Assembly (NCBI GenBank): GCA_014804785.1
Contig: JAAUZD010000015.1
Coordinates: forward strand, 35,523-79,648
Source of the DNA: Lachnospiraceae bacterium
Lineage (GTDB): Bacteria; Bacillota; Clostridia; Lachnospirales; Lachnospiraceae
Length of the DNA stretch: 44,126 nucleotides
Direction of reading: 5' to 3'
Position 1 is the first letter of the stretch, and each line of letters starts with the position of its first letter. The translations under genes were made by a program, and so were the position numbers. The notes below the pieces were generated by a model that made no database searches, had not been told where the DNA came from, and was given only the letters and a program-made list of their open reading frames with translations. Positions 25,591 to 32,581 of the stretch are shown piece after piece.

Positions 25591-26498
25591 CAGGCTTCAA
25601 GCGCACTGTTTAAGGCATTACAGATAATGTGACTAATCTGCTTGATTTCATAATCCACATCTTTTCCTGTCACATACATATTATACAGTTCACCTAGTCC
25701 TGCAAGCAGTTCATCCTGTATCTCCAGAGGCTCCTCACCGCTCTGGCGCATCATTTTTTCAAATGCATCGCTCACAATCGTGGCCGCATCCACTACTGTA
25801 GGGACACCAATTGCAATTACCGGAACCCCAAGCGCTTCCACAGTGATGGCATTCCTGTGATTCCCCACCCCGGAACCTGGATGAATGCCGGTATTTGTAA
25901 TCTGAATGGTTCTGTTAAGACGTTTTGTAGAACGCGCTGCCAAGGCATCTATCACCACTACCACATCCGGCTTTGTCTTTTCCACCACACCTTTGATAAT
26001 TTCCTGGGATTCCATGCCAGTCTTTGCCATAACCCCCGGTATTAATCCACTGATCATGTGCATGCGCTTCTTATTAAACGCTGCCTTTCCATATTCCTTC
26101 ACCATATGTCTGGTAATCGTAAGGTTGTCAACCACATTTGGTCCTAATGCATCTGCCGTCACATCCCTGTTCCCAAGTCCTACCACCATAACCGAAAGTT
26201 CCTTATCGATATCAGGGATAATACTTCTAAGCTGCCTCGCCAGCTCCACTGATATTTCTTCGTGATAATCCTCATCCGGCTGCGCCATGGCGGGCGCTTC
26301 CAGTGTAATATATGTGCCGATTGGCTTTCCCATTGCCTTTGCGCCGTTCATGGTCTCAATCACCACCTTGGTGATACGCAGTTCACTCTCTTCCCGATAC
26401 TCCTCTTCCACCGATACTCCTCTGCACTCCCTAGCATTTTCTTCCATGCTCTCCCGTACTTCAAGCGCTAAGTCTGTCCTTACTTTTAAATTGCTCAT
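25590..26498 (-). CDS. gpr: Germination protease GPR
   Basis: GPR degrades small acid-soluble spore proteins during germination. The 302 residues start with the pro-sequence typical of the zymogen (MSNLKVRTDLALEVRESMEE) and continue with MVVGLGNRDVTADALGPNVV, MHMISGLIPGVMAKTGMESQ, VVVIDALAARSTKRLNRTIQ and GSGVGNHRNAI, the conserved core of the A25 peptidase family with its Asp residues. The start ATG has GGAGGAGAA directly upstream. It is expected to be SigG-controlled, but I could not identify a convincing SigG promoter in the short gap to rpsT. Confidence 0.95.
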   Translation of the reverse strand: MSNLKVRTDLALEVRESMEENARECRGVSVEEEYREESELRITKVVIETMNGAKAMGKPIGTYITLEAPAMAQPDEDYHEEISVELARQLRSIIPDIDKELSVMVVGLGNRDVTADALGPNVVDNLTITRHMVKEYGKAAFNKKRMHMISGLIPGVMAKTGMESQEIIKGVVEKTKPDVVVVIDALAARSTKRLNRTIQITNTGIHPGSGVGNHRNAITVEALGVPVIAIGVPTVVDAATIVSDAFEKMMRQSGEEPLEIQDELLAGLGELYNMYVTGKDVDYEIKQISHIICNALNSALEA

Positions 26499-26572
26499 TT
26501 CTCCTCCATACTGTAACGTTTTTTCTACGAAACCTTAAAAACAGTATTTTCCAAATATTCTCCAATTATGTA

Positions 26573-26601
26573 TTGACAGATGCTCTTTTTGCGGATAAAA
26601 T
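26573..26601 (+). promoter_or_regulatory. Strong sigma-A promoter of rpsT
   Basis: A perfect TTGACA (26573-26578) is followed after 17 bp by TAAAAT (26596-26601). Transcription should start near 26608, giving a leader of about 80 nt. This is the best promoter in the window, fitting a ribosomal protein gene. Confidence 0.85.
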
Positions 26602-26617
26602 AATATGCGTGTGTTTA

Positions 26618-26648
26618 CATTAAAACGTCCGTGTCTCCGGCTTTAATG
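26618..26648 (+). promoter_or_regulatory. Possible S20 leader structure
   Basis: CATTAAA (26618-26624) pairs with TTTAATG (26642-26648) in the rpsT leader, enclosing a GC-rich loop with further short complementarity (CGTCC to GGAC just downstream). Ribosomal protein S20 is autoregulated through its leader in several bacteria, so an autogenous control element is plausible. Identity with a known leader class was not tested. Confidence 0.4.
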
Positions 26649-26689
26649 AAACATCTGGACAATGATGATTATAATAGGAGGTGTACATC

Positions 26690-26953
26690 GTGGCTAACAT
26701 TAAATCTGCAAAGAAGAGAATTTTAGTAAACAGAACCAAGGCTGAAAGAAATAAAGCAATCAGGTCCGGCGTGAAGACTGCTGTTAAGAAGGTAAACGCT
26801 GCTATCGAAGCAAACGATAAAGATGCTGCTGCTAAGGCTTTAGTTGCTGCTACAGCTACCATCGATAAGGCTGCTACTAAAGGTGTTTATCATAAGAACA
26901 CAGCTTCCAGAAAAGTATCTCGTTTGGCTCAGGCTGTAAATAAGATGGCTTAG
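26690..26953 (+). CDS. rpsT: 30S ribosomal protein S20
   Basis: S20 binds 16S rRNA early in small-subunit assembly. The 87-residue Lys/Ala-rich product begins ANIKSAKKRILVNRTKAERN and ends HKNTASRKVSRLAQAVNKMA, the family signatures. The start is GTG at 26690, eight bases after AGGAGG; a GTG three codons earlier overlaps that site. It is divergent from gpr, as in Bacillus, and has its own promoter and terminator. Confidence 0.98.
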   Translation: MANIKSAKKRILVNRTKAERNKAIRSGVKTAVKKVNAAIEANDKDAAAKALVAATATIDKAATKGVYHKNTASRKVSRLAQAVNKMA

Positions 26954-26983
26954 TTTTTGGTATTTATATAGAAGATAGGGGAG

Positions 26984-27018
26984 AACCAACTCATACCGTC
27001 ATGTGAGTTGGTTTTTTT
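26984..27018 (+). terminator. Intrinsic terminator of rpsT
   Basis: AACCAACTCA (26984-26993) pairs perfectly with TGAGTTGGTT (27004-27013), followed by a run of T to 27018. It ends 17 bp before structured repeat 1. Confidence 0.93.
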
Positions 27019-27035
27019 GTTATTGAATGGTGGGG

Positions 27036-27325
27036 GTGTCAAAAGGGGATGGGGGAAAAGGATGGACCGCCCTGTATAAAAAAAACTTCCGGCTCCTATG
27101 TACAGGGATAAGAAGTTCTAAAAATCCCGTGTTAAGGTATTTGGTATAGGACGCAAACGGCACCTTTGGTCATCCATGACCAAGTGGTGCCTTAATCGGA
27201 CATCCTGTCCGATTATTGCTGGTGGTTGAACGGGGTTTTAAGAACTTCTAATCCCTTCCCATAAGGAGCCGGAAGTTTTTTTTATACAGGGCGGTCCATC
27301 CTTTTCCCCCATCTCCTTTTGACAC
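27036..27325. repeat. Structured palindromic repeat, copy 1
   Basis: A 290-bp element with 61-bp outer arms (27036-27096 and 27265-27325) that are inverted repeats with a single mismatch. Inside is a 180-bp core (27091-27270) carrying a hairpin at 27159-27191 (GGCACC and TTGGTCAT stems) and another at 27193-27215 (TAATCGGACA/TGTCCGATTA). The core matches copy 2 in opposite orientation; the outer arms do not. No protein is encoded. It fits a MITE-like mobile element or a structured RNA/ssDNA element. It lies directly after the rpsT terminator and before the end of the protease gene. Confidence 0.85.
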
Positions 27326-27348
27326 TTTCATCATAGTGGTGCAGCTTT

Positions 27349-28170
27349 CTACTCTTTGTTTGAAATGATATTTTCATATTCTTTGGTGATGGTTTCGGCG
27401 GGGACGGCGGCAAGTTCGTTTTGGAGGGTGGCTCCGGTGAGCATTCCAAGGTAATTTCCATAAGCATCGAAGATGCCTCCGCCGGACATTCCGGGAATGG
27501 CTTCGCCTTTGGCATAGAGCATTTCTGTTTGGAAATCTTCTAAATATATGAGCGGGGAAATGAGTTGTCCTTCCATCATGACGGGGGTATTCCACTTAGA
27601 AGCTATATCCACCAGAAAAAGTTTACTGCCCTCGGCAGGGACTTTTTCTGATACAGTTTCATTTTCTGGAATCTGGGGTATTCGGATATTTCGGAAAGCG
27701 AGGAGTTCTTCATAGGTAAAGCCCTTGGTGGGTATACGGATGAAGCCTAAATCTGCCTCCTCGGAAACTCCGAGGAGGGCTCCTCCTGCTGCTCTTCCAT
27801 TAAAAAAAGTCACGTAACTGTCCTCATTCCAGTACTGCAGTACGTGTCTGTTCGTTACAATAATTATATCATCTTCCAGCATCTTATAAATACTCCCGCT
27901 GCCATAATGCCCTTCCACCTTTATCCGGACACAGCTGCAAAGCACATTTTCAAACGCCTCCTGCACCTCTCCTCCCACAGTCTTCCGGGTGACCAATAAT
28001 CCCAACTTAGCAGCCCCTCTATAATCCTCCTCCAGGCTAGTCACCTGAATCAAATGCCGCATCTCCCCCTCTCCCGCTGCCATAACATTACTGCCTTCCA
28101 TCCCTCCCAACACACTTCCCCATACAACAACCACCCCCAAAAAACAACAAACCCTTTTTCTCCAATCCAT
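27349..28170 (-). CDS. Secreted trypsin-like serine protease
   Basis: From the ATG at 28170 (GGGGGTG 6 nt upstream) the product is 273 residues. A signal peptide (MDWRKRVCCFLGVVVVWGSV to about AMAAGE at 32) suggests export. The S1-type catalytic triad is visible: His in IIIVTNRHVLQYW, Asp in SEEADLGFIRIP, and Ser in GEAIPGMSGGGIFDAYGNYL, followed by GMLTGATL. GSGSIYK before the His strand is typical of HtrA-like and V8-like folds. No PDZ domain or C-terminal membrane helix is present, unlike HtrA. The gene stands alone between two inverted copies of a structured repeat, and its base composition changes sharply between its 5' and 3' halves. Substrate unknown. Confidence 0.85.
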   Translation of the reverse strand: MDWRKRVCCFLGVVVVWGSVLGGMEGSNVMAAGEGEMRHLIQVTSLEEDYRGAAKLGLLVTRKTVGGEVQEAFENVLCSCVRIKVEGHYGSGSIYKMLEDDIIIVTNRHVLQYWNEDSYVTFFNGRAAGGALLGVSEEADLGFIRIPTKGFTYEELLAFRNIRIPQIPENETVSEKVPAEGSKLFLVDIASKWNTPVMMEGQLISPLIYLEDFQTEMLYAKGEAIPGMSGGGIFDAYGNYLGMLTGATLQNELAAVPAETITKEYENIISNKE

Positions 28171-28255
28171 ACCACACACCCCCAACTTAGAAAACCCTCA
28201 AAAATAGCCACATCCCCCAAATAATCACACATAAAAAATAGGAATAACGTAGAAC

Positions 28256-28493
28256 GGCATCATACGCAATTGGATGTCCTTTTGCGAGGCTTATGGAAAG
28301 GGATTAGAAATTCTCAGAATCCCGTTCAACCACCAGCAAGAATCGGACAGGACGTCCGATTCAGGCATCACTTGGTCATGGATGACCAATGATGCCGCTT
28401 GCGTCCACCGCCAATCCCCCTTATACGGGATTCTCAGAATTTCTTATCCCTGCACATAGCCGCGCAAAAGGACATCCAATTGCGTATGATGCC
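28256..28493. repeat. Structured palindromic repeat, copy 2 (inverted)
   Basis: A 238-bp element with perfect 31-bp outer arms (28256-28286 and 28463-28493) around a 174-bp core (28288-28461). The core is the reverse complement of the copy 1 core with scattered substitutions. It keeps the same two inner hairpins, at 28340-28362 (GAATCGGAC/GTCCGATTC) and 28364-28396 (GGCATC...GATGCC with TTGGTCAT/ATGACCAA). The outer arms share no sequence with those of copy 1. It lies 37 bp downstream of the RNase P RNA 3' end. Confidence 0.85.
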
Positions 28494-28530
28494 CCACCAT
28501 CCCCATTTATCCTTCATTATTTATAGAAAA

Positions 28531-28903
28531 ATCAAGCAGGACGATAAGCCGGGTTATGTCGTAGAATGATCATCTATCTAGGACTGCCGTTGCCGACAGT
28601 CTCAAGCGACCTACCTGAAAGCTCGCCGGGCAAGCTAAAACGCTCTCTGTTTGGTCTTGCTTCGGATGGGGTTTACATGTGCCCTGTCCGTTACCGTACA
28701 GGCGGTAGTCTCTTACACTGCCTTTCCACCCTTACCACAAGACTCAGAGTTGCGGCAAAGCCTCCGCTCTGAGCCCTGGGCGGTTTATTTCTGTTGCACT
28801 AGCCTTGGAGTCGCCTCCACCGGACGTTATCCGGCATCCTGCCCTGTGAAGCCCGGACTTTCCTCACCTGTTATAAAACAGCCGCGATCATTTATCCTAC
28901 TTG
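28531..28903 (-). ncRNA. rnpB: RNase P RNA, type A
   Basis: The catalytic RNA of RNase P, which matures tRNA 5' ends. On the minus strand the conserved elements appear in order: GAGGAAAGTCCGGGCTTCAC, AGGGCAGGATGCCGGATAAC, GTGCAACAGA, AAACCGCC, GGTAAGGGTGGAAAGG, AGAGAGCGTTTTAGC, and the 3' segment CATAACCCGGCTTATCG. The terminal P1 helix is formed by AATCAAGTAGG (5') and CCTGCTTGATT (3'); a T-run follows and probably terminates transcription. The architecture is type A, as expected for Clostridia, and not the Bacillus type B. Ends are estimated from P1 to within a few bases. Confidence 0.95.
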
Positions 28904-28908
28904 ATTTT

Positions 28909-28937
28909 TATTTAAACATTAAAATAACTTCCGCCAA
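28909..28937 (-). promoter_or_regulatory. Candidate rnpB promoter overlapping the kinase stop codon
   Basis: TTGGCG (28932-28937) and TAAATA (28909-28914) with a 17-bp spacer on the minus strand. The -10 contains the kinase TAA stop. The predicted start near 28903 coincides with the 5' strand of P1, which supports it. Confidence 0.55.
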
Positions 28938-30567
28938 TAAATTCTCTACATATAGAATTAGCGGGAACGTTCTGACTGTCAATTCCCTGGAAATATTCAA
29001 GGAATTTCAGCAGTCGCTTTGCCTCATAATATTCGGGCTCTCCTTTTGGAATACCAAAGAGTAAAGGCTCTGCATATTGCTTAAGCACCGCCAATTCATA
29101 AATAAGCGCTGAATTGAACATTTCATCTGCGCTCTCCTGAAAAGGAAAAATATATTGTTCCTCTCCTCTTCTGACAGAGGGCCACATCTCAACGGTCCTT
29201 TTTGCACAGGTGCCTCTGGTTCGTGCATCCCGCACCATTCTGCGCAGAAGCCTTCCGTCTGTGGTGGGGATTCGATTATGTTCATCAACATTCAGACTGG
29301 TAAGCGCGCTGATATATATTTTAAACTTACTTTCATCTGGCAAAAACTGAGTGGTAGCCGGATTGAGTCCATGAATTCCCTCAATGACAAGCACATCATC
29401 CGGTCCCAGTTGTTTATAATTGCCATGATACTCCCGCTTTCCGATTTTGAAATTAAACTGCGGAAGTTCGACCCTCTCGCCTTTTAGAAGTCTGTTCATA
29501 TCTTCATTAAACTTCTTAATGTCGATTGCCTCTAAACATTCAAAATTGTAATCCCCATTCTCATCCTTTGGGGTATCCTCCCTGTTTACGAAATAGTCAT
29601 CAAGGGCAATCGGGTGCGGAATCATGCCGTAGCTTCTCAGCTGAATGGACAATCTGTGGGAAAAGGTGGTTTTGCCCGATGATGAAGGTCCTGCAATCAA
29701 CACGAACTTCACATTTCCCCTGTCCACAATTTCTTTTGCAATCTCTCCGATCCTTCGCTCCTGCAGTGCCTCCTGTACCAGAATCATGTCACTGATCTGA
29801 CCGTCACGTATGGCATTGTTCAAATCCCCAACAGAGTCAATTCCCATTCTCTCTCCCCACTCGGAGGCCGTTGAAAGGGTTTTAAAGAGCTTTTCCCTTG
29901 GCTCAAAATAATCTATTTTCGTGGGATTCTCACTGCTTGGAATAAGAAGAAGGATTCCATTTTCATAAAGCATCAGGTCATAATATTTGAAATAACCGGT
30001 ACTGGGAAGCATATAACCATAATAATAATCATAATATCCATCCAGACAGTACACATTCACAAGAGAACTTCTGCGATAATGGAAAAGCTTTTCTTTATCA
30101 TGCATTTTATGCTGACGGAAAATTTCTATAGCTTCATCAATCGGATAGGACTTCTTAGTGATTGGCAGATTGCTTTCTATGAGTTCATGCATCCTGCGGT
30201 TAATCTGCTCCACAGACGCGCTGGTAAGCTTCTCCTCCATCTTAAGGCTGCAGTAGTATCCCTGTCCAATGGCAAATTCTACCTTCACCTTTTTTACCTC
30301 TTCGGCTCCAAGGACATCATAAATCGCTTTTATGAGTATCATAATCCCTGTCCGAACATAAGTTTTGTGCCCGCTACTGTCCCTGCGGGTTAAAAAAGAT
30401 AATTCGCAATTCTTTTCCGCTGTCTTAAATAATTCTCTGATTTTGCCATTTTCAAGCACCAACACTATCATATCTTTATATTGTGGCTGATATTCTCTGG
30501 CTATTTCCTCAAAAGTAATCCCCTTAGGGTATTCCTTTGGGACACCGTCAATTGTAATCGTTACCAT
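28912..30567 (-). CDS. Nucleoside kinase with N-terminal TGS/ThrRS-like domains
   Basis: A 551-residue fusion. The N-terminus (1-60) looks like a TGS domain (ITIDGVPKEYPKGITFEEIA). Residues about 70-270 resemble the second additional domain of threonyl-tRNA synthetase. The C-terminal half is a uridine-kinase-like P-loop domain with Walker A VLIAGPSSSGKTTFSHRLS at about 290-306, HPIALDDYFVNREDTPKDEN, and VLVIEGIHGLNP. This architecture is common and conserved in Clostridia; the natural substrate is not settled. Its ATG overlaps the trmK stop (TAATG), so translation is coupled. An rnpB promoter appears to lie in its last codons. Confidence 0.9.
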   Translation of the reverse strand: MVTITIDGVPKEYPKGITFEEIAREYQPQYKDMIVLVLENGKIRELFKTAEKNCELSFLTRRDSSGHKTYVRTGIMILIKAIYDVLGAEEVKKVKVEFAIGQGYYCSLKMEEKLTSASVEQINRRMHELIESNLPITKKSYPIDEAIEIFRQHKMHDKEKLFHYRRSSLVNVYCLDGYYDYYYGYMLPSTGYFKYYDLMLYENGILLLIPSSENPTKIDYFEPREKLFKTLSTASEWGERMGIDSVGDLNNAIRDGQISDMILVQEALQERRIGEIAKEIVDRGNVKFVLIAGPSSSGKTTFSHRLSIQLRSYGMIPHPIALDDYFVNREDTPKDENGDYNFECLEAIDIKKFNEDMNRLLKGERVELPQFNFKIGKREYHGNYKQLGPDDVLVIEGIHGLNPATTQFLPDESKFKIYISALTSLNVDEHNRIPTTDGRLLRRMVRDARTRGTCAKRTVEMWPSVRRGEEQYIFPFQESADEMFNSALIYELAVLKQYAEPLLFGIPKGEPEYYEAKRLLKFLEYFQGIDSQNVPANSICREFIGGSYFNV

Positions 30568-31307
30568 TATAATCCCTCCATGCCATTATCCACGCCTATT
30601 ATCTGTGCTGCTTTTTTTATGTACAGCATCTCCCCATTAAGTTCCTTCATGCGGGCATTGGCACGGGAACTTCCGCTGCCCTGCATGAGTCTTTCTTTGA
30701 TCTTAAGACTATTTTCCAACTCTCTCTTCAAAAACTTACCGAGCACCGGATGTCTTCGCTGTAAAAGCACCGGTCCAAAACGGTCGCAAATCTCCCGGTC
30801 ATATGGCAGACTTCCTTCCTTGGAAAAAACCGCCTTTATCACCGGATAAAACTTATCTTCCTCCAATATCATATCTTCCCAAACGATAGAATATCCCTCA
30901 TTTCTTAAAAATCTTCGGAAAAAGGGAACATCAGACTGAGGCTGGAGAATCAATTCTTTAAAATCCTTTGTCTTTGAGGGATACTGTGCAAGAATCCTCT
31001 GCATCAGTCGCCCCCCCATTCCTGCACAGATGAGGGTATCCGCCTCCCCCTCCTCATATGCCGTCAGCCCGTCAGAAAGACGCAATGTTATGTATTCCTT
31101 AAGCCCGGCATCTGCCACATGCTCCCTTGCACGCAGAAGCGGTCCCTTATTAACATCCATAGCAAGCACGCTGGGGGACGTTTTACCCTGCACCAGATAA
31201 ATAGATACATATCCATGATCACATCCCACATCACAAACCCGGCTGCCTTTTGTCACCATATCCGCCACCGCCTGCATCCTTGCCGACAAAATCACGTTTC
31301 CCGCCAT
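30567..31307 (-). CDS. trmK: tRNA (adenine(22)-N1)-methyltransferase TrmK
   Basis: TrmK methylates adenine 22 in the D-loop of tRNA using S-adenosylmethionine. The 246 residues have the SAM-binding motif SRVCDVGCDHGYVSIYLVQG at about 22-41, VLAMDVNKGPLLRAREHVAD, and ADTLICAGMGGRLMQRIL (motif IV region), followed by a helical C-terminal domain typical of the family. The ATG at 31307 overlaps the rpoD stop by one base (TGATG). rpoD-trmK order is widely conserved in Firmicutes. Confidence 0.92.
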   Translation of the reverse strand: MAGNVILSARMQAVADMVTKGSRVCDVGCDHGYVSIYLVQGKTSPSVLAMDVNKGPLLRAREHVADAGLKEYITLRLSDGLTAYEEGEADTLICAGMGGRLMQRILAQYPSKTKDFKELILQPQSDVPFFRRFLRNEGYSIVWEDMILEEDKFYPVIKAVFSKEGSLPYDREICDRFGPVLLQRRHPVLGKFLKRELENSLKIKERLMQGSGSSRANARMKELNGEMLYIKKAAQIIGVDNGMEGL

Positions 31308-32533
31308 CAATCCAGATAATCCTTCAGTTTCCTGCTTCTGCTTGGATGGCGCAGCTTGCGCAGGGCTTTAGCCTCAATCTGCCTGATACGCTCTCTGGTC
31401 ACATTGAATTCTTTTCCTACTTCTTCAAGCGTCCTGGCTCGTCCATCATCCAGTCCAAAACGCAGGCGGAGCACCTTTTGTTCTCTCTCTGTAAGCGTTC
31501 CTAAAACCTCCACAAGCTGTTCCTTTAACAGTGTAAATGCAGCTGCATCTGCCGGGACAGGCACATTGTCATCCTGAATAAAGTCACCTAAATGCGAATC
31601 TTCCTCCTCACCGATTGGTGTTTCCAGCGAAACAGGTTCCTGAGATATTTTCAGAATTTCGCGCACACGCTCAACAGGCAGGCTCATCTCCTCCGCAATC
31701 TCTTCCGGTGTAGGTTCACGCCCAAGTTCCTGCAAAAGCTGTCTGCTGACACGAATCAATTTGTTGATTGTTTCTACCATATGCACAGGGATACGTATGG
31801 TCCTTGCCTGGTCGGCAATTGCCCTAGTGATGGCCTGACGGATCCACCATGTTGCATAGGTTGAGAACTTATACCCTTTGCGGTAATCAAACTTTTCAAC
31901 AGCCTTAATCAGACCAAGATTACCTTCCTGAATCAGATCCAGAAAGAGCATCCCCCTGCCCACATATCTTTTGGCAATGCTGACTACAAGACGTAAGTTC
32001 GCCTCCGCCAGACGCTTTTTCGCCTCATCACCAGCATCCACGTCTTTTTGCAGTTCGATGATTTCCTGACGCAGTTCCTCTGCTTCGTTTTCATCTGCAC
32101 CATCTATCTTTTTCTGTAAAATGACAACTTTTTCCCTGCCCACAACGCCTGCTTCCATTTTCCTTGCAAGCTCGATTTCTTCCTCGGCGCTTAAAAGGGG
32201 CACCTTACCAATTTCCTTCAGATACATTCTGACAGGGTCTTCGATGCTGATTCCATCAGGAACAGACAGGTCAATGTTCTCAACATCCACCTCATCTTCC
32301 TCTGAAAGAATGATTTCCTCATCATCTACATCATCCACCTCTGTGATCCGAAGAACATCCACACCGTTCTGCTCAAGCGTTTCCAGTGTTTTCTCAAATT
32401 GTTCTTCACCCATTGCAATATCAGCAAAATAGTCTACAATTTCCTGATATTCCAAAACGTTTTTCTTCTTTTTGGCAATTGCTAAAAGCCCTGTCAGCTT
32501 CTCGTCAAACTTTGCCTGTGTGTTTTCATCCAT
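31307..32533 (-). CDS. rpoD: Primary sigma factor RpoD (SigA)
   Basis: The housekeeping sigma factor. The 408 residues have a region 1.1-like N-terminus, region 1.2 [20 protein letters not shown], region 2 [20 protein letters not shown] and [20 protein letters not shown] (the -10 recognition helix), region 3 [14 protein letters not shown], and region 4 [20 protein letters not shown], ending [22 protein letters not shown] site stands about 13 nt before the ATG. It follows dnaG by 48 bp, the classical macromolecular-synthesis operon. Confidence 0.98.
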   Translation of the reverse strand: MDENTQAKFDEKLTGLLAIAKKKKNVLEYQEIVDYFADIAMGEEQFEKTLETLEQNGVDVLRITEVDDVDDEEIILSEEDEVDVENIDLSVPDGISIEDPVRMYLKEIGKVPLLSAEEEIELARKMEAGVVGREKVVILQKKIDGADENEAEELRQEIIELQKDVDAGDEAKKRLAEANLRLVVSIAKRYVGRGMLFLDLIQEGNLGLIKAVEKFDYRKGYKFSTYATWWIRQAITRAIADQARTIRIPVHMVETINKLIRVSRQLLQELGREPTPEEIAEEMSLPVERVREILKISQEPVSLETPIGEEEDSHLGDFIQDDNVPVPADAAAFTLLKEQLVEVLGTLTEREQKVLRLRFGLDDGRARTLEEVGKEFNVTRERIRQIEAKALRKLRHPSRSRKLKDYLD

Positions 32534-32581
32534 TCCGGTTTTCCGTCCTTCCTAACTTTATAAACATTACCATTATTAGCC

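Noticed and set aside
27036-28493. CRISPR array or integron attC reading of the paired repeats
   Set aside because: There are only two copies, in opposite orientation, 930 bp apart, with a gene between. No short direct repeats with spacers, cas genes or integrase are present.
28566-29064. Plus-strand open frames over the RNase P RNA
   Set aside because: They lie antisense to a clear type A RNase P RNA and the end of the kinase gene and show no protein features.
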